Origin: Caprella mutica
Taxonomy: Eukaryota; Arthropoda; Malacostraca; Amphipoda; Caprellidae
DNA: 64,000 nucleotides
Reading direction: 5' to 3'
Assembly (NCBI GenBank): GCA_947561585.1
Contig: CANNZV010000839.1
Span: forward strand, 434,001-498,000
Below are positions 12,646 to 25,443 of the stretch, piece after piece (positions within the stretch are counted from its first letter, which is position 1; each line of letters starts with the position of its first letter). Made by a program: the position numbers and the translations under genes. Below the pieces are notes generated by a model. It did not search any database, was not told the DNA's origin, and saw only the letters and a list, made by a program, of their open reading frames with translations.

Positions 12646-15365
12646 TAAGCTAAATCAACAGCTAAATTAATGGCTTGCTTATTGAAAGCAGTAACCACTT
12701 AGTCTTTACTATTTCATAACAGAAAAGTGTATCAGTCTCATGAGAGTATTATTCAGTAATTAGATTAAATAAGAGATATGTTTTGTGGCAATCAATACAA
12801 CAGTCGGGGGAGAGTATGTTTCAGTTGAATCCTCACAGGGGCTGTGTGCAGTCTGCAGTTAGTAATCGAGTTAGCATTCATCCCTTGACAAACTTATGTC
12901 CCATCTAGAATAGAATGAATAGTCACTGTATAAACTTAGGCGAAATGAAGGTGAAGTTACTTTAAAATTCACCTCAAGACATAATAGACATTAATTACGT
13001 TAAACTCTGAAGTCAAGGGAAGACCATATGATTTCTTGATTTCATCCTTTGAAATTCTGGATTAAGTTAAATATTTTATATACTATTACAATCTCATTTG
13101 TAAAGTATATAATATCAATTTGCACGAAAGCAATCATGATCAAATATTTATGAATAGATATTAGTATTTATAGATACCAGTATGGTAGTTACATATAAAT
13201 GTAAAACTCATATGCATATTATGCATCAATTCAACTTACTTAGTAAGACGAAGAATTTATTTATTGATGTGGTATTATCTTAGCCAATTGTTGAAAAAAT
13301 AATTCCTATACAAATCATTAGGATATATTCTTTCCATAACATAACTTAGCAGTGTTGTCACAAATGATACCAATGAAGTCAAGTTCTTTTCTTCTTAACA
13401 AAAGATAGCATGTCATTCGTCATCATTTCAAGATGTTGGTGACTCTCGTGCAATTCCCAACATTTAAAAAACTTCAATCAGCTAAATGGAATTCAGAATA
13501 AGCACAAAAAAGGATTGAAATATCTCTTGCTTTCTTAATTTATTTATTATATTGAAGTACAAATGACTATACAACCTATTGTTATAAAGAAAAATAGCTA
13601 TAAAAATTCTGATTTAATGTTTCTTTAATACATTTTTTAATTTGACTTAAATTTTATTTACAAATATTGATTTAGATCATCAAAAACCTTTATTAAATTT
13701 GTAACACATTTATTACAGGCTGCAGTGCCCTCACTTGACTTAATCTGGGTTATTTGTTCTATTGTTCTCATGGGTGGCTTCTTTCAGAAGAAGATACAAA
13801 GGAGAGGGGCAGTAACGTCTATGAACGGCTTGAAGATTTCATCCTTTGAAATATACAGGTATATAATATTATATAAAAACTACATCACTTAAACCTCCTG
13901 TAAGTATAAGTGAAAGTGTTGTACTTTTACTAAGTCAGTTTCATATTGAAAAACCGCCCCTATATTTGTCACTCTCTCTCGGATCAAACATGAAACTCCT
14001 ATTGAATTTTATAGCTTGTCATTGGAACAATACTATATTATAGACTTATTCTGGGAGAATTTAAGTCTTTGGCTTATATGACTGTAAGATTGACCTTAAT
14101 GGGATATTAAACGAATGTGGTAAATACATTAATAATTATTAATATTATAATTATTGTAAAGAATTGTAACTATTAGAGAAAGTACAAAAACGCAATAGCG
14201 AAATGTAATAAATGATATATCACTACTCTTTAGAAAATAGGTTCTATACGTATATCAATATGGAATGTACATATAATATAATGTTGAAAAGATTGCTTCT
14301 TTTATCAGCTGTAAATGCAATATTTATATTTTTGACGCTAAATTGAGAAAATAATATTTATATTTTTAACCATATCTTCCCGATTAGGTTAATTTAGAAT
14401 ACTTAGTTAGTTGTAGTAGTATTGTATCACTATTTTTTGTAACTCAGGTGCTCTGGAAGCTTCTGTTTGACATATATGTTCAATATACTTTTTGCAAAAA
14501 GACCAGATATTACTCACGATTAGTATACTCTCTTTTGTTGGGAACATTTTTAGTAAATAAATATTAGAGAAGCCAGAGGTCTCATATCTTGCATATGTAA
14601 CTCAGGGCTGCTTTTCTCAATCGTGGACTGGATAATGATGAAGTTTCGTGGAGAGTATTGGAAGATGAAGGCTGAAAAAATATATTGAGATGTAAATATT
14701 GAGATTTTACTTTATTTATTGTGAAAGGTGTATCGTATGTTGATGGATCATAATATGATGAATTGAGTATTAAATGTTATTGGATTTTATAATTATATAA
14801 TCACGATTAAAAAAAATTAAAAAATTTATAAACCAACCTTGAATGTTAACATATTGCAATAATTAATAGAATAATTTCTTAGCACGAGTGTTCTGCTGTG
14901 AAATACATAAGAACAAGTTATACAGGAATACTGAACGAAAAATGACTTTAAAGAAAAAGAAGAAAATCACGAAGAAATAGATCTGAGACAGAGGGCAAGA
15001 TTGGATGACCATTCAGTAGGATGAAGGTACTTCTGAACAAAAGAAGAGGAGTGAGAAGAGGTATTATTCCTATCTTCTACGTGTCAGGAATGAAGGCCCT
15101 TAGAATAAAGGCACAGGATTATTTGAAAATATTTTATCTGGGACCAGGAAGAAGAGGATACAGAACTCGTTTATAAGCTTTATATCATTTGAAAGCAAGA
15201 GTTAAATCCTCAAGATTTATCTATTAGTTTCTGATAAATTTCCTTCAAAAATCAATCTAAAAATTCACTGATTATTTGATAAATATATGAGGAACTTCCC
15301 TGAAGGAATAATTTTGATTATTCTAAGCGATGAACTTAAAATACGATATATTACGTTCTTTGGTA
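12646..15365. other. AT-rich DNA with one exon-like segment
   Basis: Mostly featureless AT-rich DNA. The exception is the open, splice-flanked segment at 13719-13858, described separately. No other recognisable coding sequence or repeat. Confidence 0.5.
13719..13858 (+). CDS. Candidate internal exon, unknown protein
   Basis: A 140-bp segment preceded by TTTATTACAG (acceptor-like) and followed by GTATATAAT (donor-like). One frame is open throughout, starting AAVPSLDLIWVICSIVLM and ending near SSFEIYR. It has a hydrophobic stretch that could be a membrane segment, followed by basic residues (QKKIQRRG). Base composition is clearly richer in G and C than the flanks. I recognise no family. No partner exon is visible, and part of the end (GATTTCATCCTTTGAAAT) also occurs near 13040 without an exon context. 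It may equally be a chance open stretch or a repeat fragment. Confidence 0.25.
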
Positions 15366-15477
15366 TGTTGACCGGGAAAATACCCACAGCAAATAAAAGC
15401 TCACAGTAGAAATGATCACAATGTAAATTGCCCACAAGAAAAATTGCACAATAGGAAAAATACCCACAAGAAACCAA
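15366..15477. repeat. Degenerate minisatellite, unit about 20 bp
   Basis: About five or six diverged copies of a unit like GAAAAATACCCACAAG, beginning after TTGACCGGG near 15368. The start resembles the ACCGG cap of the foldback-like elements in this window, so this may be one surviving end of such an element. I found no convincing inverted partner. Confidence 0.5.
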
Positions 15478-15540
15478 CTCACAGGTATTAAAGCGCTTTT
15501 AAGGAAAAAACACAACTGTATAATATTTATTTAATGTTTT

Positions 15541-15604
15541 GATATGAAGCCGTAAAGTGATTTGTAGTATCCTCTAGTTTGTTATACTGTACACTTCATT
15601 ATCG
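15541..15604 (+). repeat. Short dispersed repeat, copy 1
   Basis: About 64 bp share roughly 78% identity with 59156-59221 in the same orientation. The best block is GTATCCTCTAGTTTGT followed by TACTG and ACACTTCAT. It may be a fragment of an old transposable element. Its identity is unknown. Confidence 0.5.
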
Positions 15605-16819
15605 TTTAATGATCTGGCATGGGCTTCGGGAGGTGTATCTCTAACAAATTGTATAATTAATGTTTAACCTTATTCGTAGGCCTTTTTATGTATGGTCATT
15701 CTTATTTTCATAAAATAAATAGCAATTAAAACTAACGTAATTATCAAACAAACAAATATTCATATCAGAAATACAAGTAATTCAGATAAAAATTGTACAA
15801 TGATGTACTATGATAATATTAAATGAGAAATATGAATGTAATTGAAGAAATAAAGACTAAAAAGATTAAATAAATTTCATATATTGAGGACACTTTAAAT
15901 ATATATTAGAGCAAATATCTCTTATTTTTTAATTCAAATAAAATGAAAAGATGTGTATCTATAAATTTATTTATTGAGTATTACAAAAGGTCAATTTATT
16001 ATTTATCAACTAGAGAATCTCTAATGTATGCAAAATTTACTGAAGAAATCATTTAGAAATGAATATTTATCTAGTTGTTATTACTTATAATATGCCATAA
16101 AACAATGAATCAAATAGCAGTTATGACAAATATTTTAGTAGTTTTAGTATGCGTTTCCGTTTATTATTAAACATAATAGGGGTGCATAAAATCTACGGAT
16201 TTTGCTAATAATATTTAATTTACTTTTTTAACATCTGTTATGTCTACAGATAGACATTATAATTGAATAAATATGTCAATGAAAATGATTAATTCCTTCG
16301 CATGGAAAAATAATCGTTAATTTAACTTTACCACTATCAAGATAAAATTAGATTCGTCATAATTTACTCTGTTGAAAATAATTTGGAAATTTTGGATTAA
16401 GAAAAATATACTCAAAATAATTTTTAATTTTTATTATATTTGTTTCTTTCAAATAAATTGATAATTGCATACGAATCCTCAGTTAATTTTTTTCATGAGT
16501 TAGTGAATGCATAAGTCACTGTATAGAAATATATAAATTTTGGATAAAAGTTCATTTGCATTCAGTAATCAGTCTATTTGGATCAGAAAATTAAAATATA
16601 TATTCTGGACCAATTTAATATTTAGTGCAATATTATTTTGCAATTTATTCTTAATATAGGATTTATTTGCTCTGGTATAATCAATGTAAATAGAGAAACC
16701 AATGTTGCAGTTTTACATTGATAATAACCTAATCAAATTTACATCCAGAATAGAATTAGCATCTGGTAATAGTAACTTTGCCCTATTCTTACACTGTTGG
16801 TGATACTTCTATTCAACAT
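15605..16819. other. AT-rich DNA, no gene seen
   Basis: Very AT-rich with frequent homopolymer runs. No recognisable gene, RNA or repeat. Confidence 0.5.
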
Positions 16820-16827
16820 GTTATTTT

Positions 16828-17775
16828 GGCGACCGGTATATTCCACCTGGGTAAATTCAACCCCGGTATATTCCACCCTGGTAAGTTCCACCCCACTTTA
16901 CGGGTTAGGTTTGCTTAGTTATAAATATAAATCATTTATTAACAGTTTTTATAATACTAGATAAACTTCATTTTATTGTTGCAAATTTAACATTTTGTTT
17001 GTCAATCACAAGCTGTTTATTTTTCACTACAAATTTGATAGAACAGCAGACGGAAAAGTTGTGTGAACGCATTTATCAGTTGAGGTATTTTTATTTTCAA
17101 TCACAAGCTGATTCATTCCACTATCGCCAACACAACAGTGATATAAACTGTAAGATGATGTCATATAGTACTTCTTGTTATTGTATTTTATTTTTAATAT
17201 GGCTTTTTGACTTCGAGTAAAAGTGGTGTAAAACGGTTTTTGACCGAAGGCTTTTTTTACACAGTGGGTATTTTACATGTTTATTTTTTTTACCTAGAGG
17301 TTTTTTATAGGGAGGTGGGGGTTATTACACAGGGTTCCAAGAATGGGGAGATTATTGCCTTTTTTCACATGGAGAGATTTTTACCACAGCAGTTTTGTCC
17401 AGGAATAGAAAAAAGACAACTTATAAGCAAAAAGCGAAAACATCGAACAACTCCACACCTCTTACAACCATTGTTGTAAGAGCATATATGTACTACAGTT
17501 TCATGTTAAGAAGGAATTTATATCAAATTGTTCAACATGTAAACTTTAAAATAAACTGCCATATTATGATTATTTGTAATTTTTTTGTATATTAGGATAA
17601 AATTTCAATTGACTTCAGCTACCTCAAAATATTGTCCAAATGTCTCATGATATCGTCTGAGTTATTTCTTCTTGGCTACGCAGTATTTAACAAATGGCTA
17701 TCTGAAAACAAAATCTTTGCCTCTTTATTTCCACTCAACTGAGCAGTATCACAGGGGTGGAATATACCTAGAACC
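16828..17775. mobile_element. Foldback-like element, family D
   Basis: This is a 948-bp element. The left end reads GGCGACCGG and then 15-bp units of the type GGTATATTCCACCCT (about 16828-16890). The right end, read inward, reads GGTTCTAGGTATATTCCACC. The 8-bp GTTATTTT is directly repeated at 16820-16827 and 17776-17783. The left array has about four units and the right about one. The interior includes a T- and G-rich stretch (17210-17400) with an open frame but no recognisable protein. Both cap types, ACCGG on one end and CTAGG on the other, occur together as in families B and G. Confidence 0.85.
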
Positions 17776-17783
17776 GTTATTTT

Positions 17784-18686
17784 ACTTCAATCTAAAAGAC
17801 ATACGGTTAGAATTCATATTGAATTGGAAGTTTACTATGCTGTGATAAATCAAATTGTTTTTATTTTAATATGTTCAGAATGTGGTGTTTAATGTCTTCC
17901 TATTTTTTGAAGTATTGCATTGATATCTCGAAAGCCAGTCACTCTTAATTTAAATGTTCAAAGAGATTTGTCACAACAAGATAACATTCAGTGTTTTTTA
18001 TTTCATAATCTGTATATCCTCTATTGAATATATTCAGTTTATATTATGGTTAAGCAAATAAATATTATCTAATTTAACAAAAATCTAAATTATGCTGCAA
18101 ATTGAAAAGTCTATATAATGAATTTTTCAGAAAAATATATTGATTGCTATATGACAATTGGTGATGCTTTATATATCGCTAGAGATGAATTTAAAGTTAG
18201 CAATTATCACACAAAAGGTGTTTTTACAAATAATAATATAGATATAACAATTTAACGAGTTTTGAAGCAGATTCATTGCAATAATCATTATGAATATCGT
18301 GTTCGTTGATTATGATCAGTTATTTCATTTACTTATTATGGAATGATCAATGAAAGGATATATTATTCCTCTATAATTACAGTACTTTAAGTTAATAGTT
18401 TTTCAGTTAGTATGTTTGGTTTATTTTATCTGTACATTATCATATCAGAAAAACCTCTTTTTGTGACAGATTTAGCGACTATTTCAGAAATAGAAGATAT
18501 CTTTTATGTTTCTCAAGTACCAATAGAAGACAAATAATGAATTTGTCGGATATTTATATCTGCTCAAGTGGAGATACGGAATTGCCTGGAGATCGAGATT
18601 TAATATTGGATATCAGTTTGACGAGGAAAAGACAATTCAATGTAAAGTAGTGGATAGTTATAACTATATACAAATATATACCAACA
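17784..18686. other. AT-rich DNA, no gene seen
   Basis: No recognisable gene or repeat between the family D element and the small palindromic element at 18687. Confidence 0.5.
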
Positions 18687-18869
18687 CAGTATAACTCCCC
18701 TATAGTGAATGAGTTAGGATATAGCCTGAATAGAGGATAAATGTTTTTTACTTTTCGATGTATTGCCATCGGTATTAGAAATATAAAGACAATTTAATGG
18801 CAAATTAAAGATAATATCCTCACTATTCAGTCTACATCCTGACTCATTCACTATAGAGGAGTTATACTG
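18687..18869. mobile_element. Small MITE-like inverted-repeat element
   Basis: This is a 183-bp palindromic element. The left arm starts CAGTATAACTCC and continues CTATAGTGAATGAGTTAGGAT. The right arm is its near-perfect reverse complement, ending GGAGTTATACTG, with about 45-bp arms around a short AT-rich centre. There is no coding capacity. I found no clear target duplication (left flank CCAACA, right flank CATTTA), so the superfamily is open. The CAGT start fits several DNA transposon groups. Confidence 0.7.
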
Positions 18870-19344
18870 CATTTAAAGAAACAAAGAAGATTTTTTTTTT
18901 GATGTAAACAAAAATGTTTGTTGTGTAGTTGGGTTAGTTGCAGTAGAGTCAGAAAAGAGATCGTGAGTCTTGCCAAAAGATTTTTGCGAACATTTCAACA
19001 AATAAATTAATTTAAAGCATTATTATTTATTATTAGTGACTGAAATATACTTGCATTTATCTGAATATTATAGATATTATATATTACCTATATATTTGTA
19101 ATATATGTTGTATACATTTCACAAAAATCTTTTTTTCCAGCACTAATCACTGGAATTCGTTTCCAGGTACAATAAAAACATTAATATTTTCACTGCATTT
19201 TGAAGAGAGCTAAATAATTATATTCTGTTAGTATAGCAACTTGACTGTTTGCTGAGTGCCAAGTGGTTAATTCACTGTCCTGTTTTTATCAACTTACAAT
19301 TTTCAACCTAATATAGTTTGCCCGGGGACTGTGAGCTTAATAGG
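18870..19344. other. AT-rich DNA, no gene seen
   Basis: Spacer with no recognisable gene or repeat. Confidence 0.5.
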
Positions 19345-19353
19345 ACTTTAACT

Positions 19354-19679
19354 GGGTCTAGGACATCTCGTACGGACATCTATTTTAATCATATAAACAT
19401 TTTTTATGTTAATTCATATACGGCTTAAATCACTATTATATTATTGTATATTTACACCTGCCTATTAATGTAATAGTGAAAAATAATATAAAATATATTC
19501 CATTAACACTTTAAAATACAAAATGAAGCCATTCGTGGACGAAATGTCCGTTGGATGAAATGTCCGTGGACGAGATGTTCTTTGGATGAGATGTCCGTTG
19601 GACGAGATGTCCGTGGACGAGATGTCCGTGGATGAGATGTCCGTGGAAGAGATGTCCGTGGACAAAATATCCGTGGACG
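19354..19679. mobile_element. Foldback-like element, family E
   Basis: This is a 326-bp element. The left end starts GGGTCTAGG and has only about two partial units (GACATCTCGTACGGACATC). The right end is an array of about ten 15-bp units of the type GAGATGTCCGTGGAC (about 19530-19679) and, read inward, starts CGTCCACGG. The flanks ACTTTAACT (19345-19353) and ACTTTCACT (19680-19688) are a 9-bp target duplication with one mismatch. The unit shares TCCGTGGACGA with family B, so the two may be related. The array creates open frames in all three minus-strand frames; these are not genes. Confidence 0.75.
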
Positions 19680-20274
19680 ACTTTCACTATATCCCATTGA
19701 TCTATTTTGTTTAAATATAAGTAGAAGAAAATTATATTGGATCGATAATTGAAATTTATTATTTTCATTCAGACGTACCCAAATTCAGGCATCAAATTCA
19801 ATATTTACTCAAATCATTCATTTCTTTTCGAAGCCTGGAGCTTTTGGCCCAATTCCAAATTTCTTCCAACTTATTTGTCCTTAATTGAACGTTAAATTAA
19901 TACCAAGGATTCTCGGTCTATTGAGGCCATTCTTATCAAATCTATTTCTAATGACAATCAATTCAGAGCAACCATGGCCGTCTATCTAACAGTACTCACG
20001 AATGAAATAAAACTTTATTATCCAACTTAATGAGAACTTTCTGAACTTTTCTAAATGATTCATAAAATTAGATATTGAGAAACTAAATATTTGTTGATGT
20101 TTCCTGATCTGAAACATTGTGATGCACAACTTTGAATGTATTGAGAACCACAAAGAGGAAACAATATCAGCGTCATTTCTCATGATATCATTTCACAACA
20201 AACGGAGTTGTTACTAATTACCTTCGCAGAAAGCTTGAGGTTATATTTTAAGCGACATTTGTTTATTTATTAAA

Positions 20275-20520
20275 CTATCATCTTGTTCTTCGCATAACTC
20301 AAAAAGGATTCCACCAATTTGCCTAAGATTTAGTGGGATGATTAGTCAATGTCCATGAACGATCTGGTATGATTTTGAAATCAATCCAGTCAAATTTCAA
20401 GGTCAAGGTCATTCATAACTCAAAAAGTGTTTAAATACATATTGCATGAAACTTGGTGACGATTGGTCAAATTTCAGGAACCATTTGGTTAAATTTTAAG
20501 TTTGGCTAAACTGTCGATTA
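20275..20520 (-). repeat. Diverged copy of the GACCTTGACC-type repeat
   Basis: Read on the minus strand, it has the same succession of phrases as 54693-55264: CCAATCGTC, a CAAGTTTCATGCAATATG-like phrase, ACTTTTTGAGTTAT and ATGACCTTGACCTTGA. It is more diverged and shorter than the copies at 54.7 and 59.8 kb and lacks the tRNA-like start. Confidence 0.6.
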
Positions 20521-20697
20521 AACTAAAATACTATCATCAATTTAATATGATAAACGTAATCCGAGAGAAGCACCGCTTATAAAGTATTCTCCAGACAAGA
20601 ACTTATGATGGGGTTGCCAAAGATTAAAAAGTTTACCACTTAATCATATAGGGTCAACCAGAAATTTCATATGGGTGAAAGTCTGCGATCTTATGTT

Positions 20698-20735
20698 CAA
20701 TATAATCATCGATGATCAATATAATCATCGATGAT
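20698..20735. repeat. Two tandem copies of a 19-bp unit
   Basis: CAATATAATCATCGATGAT occurs twice in perfect tandem. Each unit contains the 12-bp palindrome ATCATCGATGAT. Confidence 0.75.
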
Positions 20736-22468
20736 ACCTATAATCTATTACATCAATTATATTTAGAATTTTTTCATTCGATATTGAAAATTGAAAATTG
20801 AATGATTAAAGCAATGAATATGCAGTAAAATAATTCTTCCCATAAATATGTGTTTAATAGTTACCCTCTACGCGAGGTGATCCAAAGAGACATGAAGAGA
20901 AGAGAGCCTCGTAGAAGAGGGGACAGTGAAAGCCGTGTAAGTTTACTCGGCTACCACAGCAAGAACAGGCATCCATGAATGAGAGACCTAAACAGTCAGT
21001 CTGCTTACACATGGATATAACAAAGCATAAGTTTTTTTGAAGAAAAGTATAGATGAAAAATAAACAAGGGCGTCGAAGTAAACAAATACTTAAAAATCTG
21101 CAATATAACAAGAAGAAGGTCTAACTAGATGTAGCCGCAGGACAATATGGGGGGTCATCAATAATGATTTTAAACCCCCAGTTTGATACTCAGACCCCCT
21201 ACTCCCCATTCCGGCAATTATCTTTATTGTTCAATGACATGGTACCGAAATAAGTGATACAGATTGCACTCGATGTGAAGTGCAATAGCAACTAATCGAA
21301 AATAGTTTGTGTTTCGATACGTCTGGAAATCTTAATATTTCTGATATATAGAAGCAAACAGGAGAATTAATAAACACTATATGCTATAATATTATTGTCA
21401 ATACTTATTCAATATTAACTTTTGATTAATCTGAGGGCATGGACATGAAGTGTAGATAATTAAATTTTCGGATTATTGACACTATTAAGAACACGTTATT
21501 CTTAGTAAAAATATGTACACTATTAAGAAATACTGGTATTCACAAGAACATATTGTTCTCTACGTGTATTTATGTACTTTGTATGAACTTAATTTTTATA
21601 ATTATTTATTTAGTACCATACCATATAGGTATGTATTTCGTTGTAATAATTATTTGACTGCATATCCTGAAATATGTACTACAATAAAAATCAGCACCAT
21701 TTTAAATAAAATAAAACAATGAATAGATAAACACTAATAATTGATAATAACTCTCTTTTATATATGTAATATGTAATGTAAAGAGTTCATAATTGTCATA
21801 ACACTGCATTTGGGTGAAGATAAATTACTTGAAAACTATTGAAATAAAAACAATTCTAATCAAATTACTTTCAATCTAATTAAATGTGAATGGAAACTGA
21901 TAATATATTGAAAAATAAATCATGTAAAATTAGTGATCACGCAAATATTGTGAATAATTTTTCTCTCCCATATTCACATCTGAATATTTGAATGATATTT
22001 TATGTTCCATTTTTAACGATATATTAATTTTGTGATTCACAAATGTTCATTTTTTCTTCATCAATTGAATTAATTCATGACAATGCGCTAAATAATTGAA
22101 GCTATGGAACCATACACTGTACACCAAAGTTAGTTTATATTCATGTCAAGAGTATCTTCTTTTTTCCCATCTATTGGAATATAGAATAATTTTCCCTGAC
22201 TCCATTAGCATTTTCCCCTCGTAAATTCTTGCCGTAAATGTCTTAAGGTTTACAAACAGTAACTCTAAAATCATTTGTAACATTCTGATAAGCTTTAGAA
22301 CTATTCTTAAAAGAATTATATAAAAAAGTCATTCTTTGCTTTAATATTTCAGGCTATCTTTACGTTTAGTTCACATTTTGCTTCTTTAAAAAATTAATAC
22401 ATTATCTCAAATGTTGTACAATTCACTTGCTATATTACAAAATTTTGAGATTAATCCTTGTTAAAACA

Positions 22469-22611
22469 GGTAACGGGTCTATTCATAACTTAAAGGGTCT
22501 ATATCATACTATAAGGGTCTATTTACCACTACAGACCCTTTAATCACCTTTAATTTCACTCCATTATTCCTTCAGTAAAGAAACTCCATATTTGCCAATG
22601 TACCCGTTACT
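22469..22611. mobile_element. Short foldback-like element, family F
   Basis: This is a 143-bp element. The left end is GGTAACGGG and the right end, read inward, is AGTAACGGG, both close to the cap of families B to G. The left part holds three units of a roughly 20-bp repeat built on GGGTCTAT, and AGACCC appears once inverted near 22540. No clear target duplication. It may be a minimal deletion derivative. Confidence 0.55.
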
Positions 22612-24489
22612 AACATGTGTTCGATAGTTCCCTTACCCTATTTGACCTTCAATCAAACTGTTGTTATGTAAGGTAGTATTTTACAATTGAATGGAGGCCC
22701 CTAAAATTCAATTATTTATTCAATTTGTATTCGATTATATAAACAATTTTATATAGACTAGAATGAATTTCGAATGAGATTCATCACATCTATATATTGA
22801 ATCTCAGTGTACTAACATGGATGTTATAAAATATTTAAATATAGATTCACTTATCATATTTATATCAACTTAAAATTATTCGTTAATCCGCTCAAGGAAG
22901 ATACAGTGTAAGAATATTCAGTGTCAAAAGACTTAGTGGTCATAAAATAAAATTTATTTCGAAAAAGGTTGTTTAATTTATCAGTTCCTTTTCTTACATC
23001 AAATGATATAAACGCTGTATATCGAATACTCATTTTGTAAGGATATACTTAACAAGATTACTTTACTAAGGCCTATTTTCTGTCACATTATAAGGTGTAT
23101 CTTGCTATTTAATGCCTTGCATGGCCTCTCTGAAATATCTTCTTACTTTTAGCATTCTTTGTCTGCCTCATCTATGAACTAAATAATGAAGCAAATTTCC
23201 TATTATTGACTATAAATTTGAATGTTAAACCTAGTGTGCATAAATATACTTTCTCTTTTAAATTCCAATAAAATAATCACCATTACTGGTGTATTAAATA
23301 AGTAACCGAAATATAACAAGACAAGAATTTTAACCACGGTAATAACATTTAATAACAAGGTATCGCATATAACCATAAGCCATTTAGAGAATTATTATTC
23401 TAAGAATTTACTAATGCGTGCATGAATAATATTGACTGGATCGGTCAATATAAATGGTCATAACTGAAGTCATAACATTGGATAATATAAAATACACATC
23501 GCGTGATGCCCTCTGTTACTGGGGTAGAAAAGTTTGAAAAGAATGTTCATATTAATGTCCGAATTGTCATGCAGGGATCAAGTCACGCACAAACATTCAC
23601 TACATAGAATATCTGTTATCACTGGAACTCAGTTTAGAAGGTTAGAGAATCATTTCAAACGTCAGCTTAATGTCTTCAGGGCATAAGAAATAGTTCACGT
23701 TGCTAGCTCTACTGTCTTTGTTCCCATTCTATGATTAACTGCAGTGAGCAAATATTTGCAAGGTTGAATGCGCTAAAGACATGCGATTTGATGGTACACA
23801 GCCAACACAGCCATTCACCTTCAAATGATGTTTGGGAAGTGGGTAAGACATCGATCATTGGCTCAAAATAAATGCAGAAAGGCAAGTTGCTGATTCCTGT
23901 ACCTAATGATAAAATCGATATTCAAATTCTCTTTCCATTTCTGAAATCTAAAATTTGCAGGAAACTGTAATTCGATTTAAATTGTATGGAATGAAGCATT
24001 AACTTGGGATTGATTCATATGGAAAATATATCACTCAATATATTGGTCGCATGTCTGTGGCAGCTAGGCAGGCTACTTAGATGTCTCAAAGGTACAGATA
24101 CATTGAACAAAAAGATGACTTTGACATTTCAATAGCGTATTGATTTGAAATTTGACCTATCTCGCCTACAGAGCTATTTCAAAGATTGACGTAAGTAGGC
24201 CAGTGGATGATTGCTATGAATTATTTAACTATATTATTGAATACTTTAATTCCACTACTTTTTAAGTAAGACATTTTGATTCTATAATAGAACAACGCTT
24301 CCTCCACATTGTTCGAAGTTACTACCTTTTTATTTCAACCAATAGTAAAATAAATCACAGAAAGATTATTGTAGCGATAATCCAGAATAACGAGTAATAG
24401 AGAATATAGGGGGGTTTAACTTCAGCTTTTAAAAATAGTGCTATTCATTTTACACATTCTAATATCTGTATTATTTTACGTTAGCAGTA
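22612..24489. other. AT-rich DNA, no gene seen
   Basis: No recognisable gene, RNA gene or repeat before the second family B element. Confidence 0.5.
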
Positions 24490-24498
24490 GATTTTTTC

Positions 24499-25434
24499 AG
24501 TAACCGGAAAATTCGTCCACGGAAATTTCGTCCACGAAAAATTCGTCCTCGGAAAATTCGTCCACGAAAAATTCGTCCATTAAACGCAAAATAATTAATT
24601 TATATGGAACAAAATGTTATGATTGATGTTTTGGTATAAAGTAATTTAATGTAGGTATGTAGTTGATGGTTAATTTACTTTGTTGCATCCATTATAAAGT
24701 TTGTTCTACTGCAAAATTCATGATTGTTTTGTTCCAACATTAGGATTTACAGATATATAAAATTCTTATTAATTTAATCTAAAATAAAATGTTTGGTGCC
24801 TTAGTGTTCTTAACACGTGAAGATGTTGTTGGCGTTAATGAAAATTTATGCGATAATGCCTATTGAGTTTTTAACTACTTTGAAGTTACGTACATTGGAA
24901 TAAAACAGGGAAGACGAAACCAACGCAAAAACCCGTTAAATTATTCAGTTGAATTTTGAAATGTTCAAGAAATAGCATCCTAATATTTGGTAAAAGAGTT
25001 AACCCTAACTTAAAGAATTCAAGCAAAGAAAGGTGTCACAAAGCGTAAAAGGCCAAAACATTGAGATATCGTCGAACAAATATAAAGCTAGTATTGAAAT
25101 ACACTCCGAATGAAACAATTTTTTTTTTGATAAATATTGCATTGCTGAAAAAGTTCATCTATTCAATTAAAATATTTGATTAAGTTATTTTTTTACTTTT
25201 TCTTTTTAATTATAGATAACATAATATATTAGCTACATAGAATACATTTTTCATCAACAGTTATAACTACTGAATATGTGTTATTTTCATCTAACCAGAT
25301 TTCATGCGACTGCAATTATCTCTTATTTATGAATATTGTTAACACTCAATAATGTCTTTCTTTCTATTCCAAATCTAAGAAAACGGACGAATTTTCCGTG
25401 GACGAACTTTCCATGGATAAATTTTCCTAGCACC
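24499..25434 (-). mobile_element. Foldback-like element, family B copy 2
   Basis: This is a 936-bp element in inverted orientation relative to 10577-11484, with a collinear interior over its whole length (shared phrases include ATCTAACCAGATTTCATGCG and GTTAACACTCAATAATGTC). The plus-strand left end is AGTAACCGG followed by about five units of the GGAAAATTCGTCCAC type. The right end, read inward, is GGTGCTAGG with about three units. The flanks GATTTTTTC (24490-24498) and GATCACTTC (25435-25443) match at six of nine positions, so a target duplication is only weakly supported. No transposase is encoded. Confidence 0.85.
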
Positions 25435-25443
25435 GATCACTTC

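Larger units (their letters stand above)
19689..22468. other. AT-rich DNA with repeat fragments
   Basis: No intact gene. It contains an old reverse-oriented copy of the GACCTTGACC-type repeat (about 20275-20520) and a duplicated 19-bp sequence at 20698-20735. About 20860-21010 is richer in G and C with a minus-strand open frame, but it has no recognisable domain. Confidence 0.5.

Noticed and set aside
15366..17480. The 15.4-kb array and the T/G-rich stretch at 17.2-17.4 kb as the two ends of one element
   Set aside because: Only GTGGGTATTTT is shared, and this pairing would cross the well-supported borders of the family D element (16828-17775).
19465..19768. Three overlapping minus-strand open frames rich in Ser, Thr, Arg and Pro
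   Set aside because: All three frames of the family E 15-bp array are open. This is a repeat artefact.
20854..21111. Cys-rich 85-codon minus-strand open frame as a gene
   Set aside because: No signal peptide, domain or splice support. GTGTAAGT within it is on the other strand and gives no consistent gene model.
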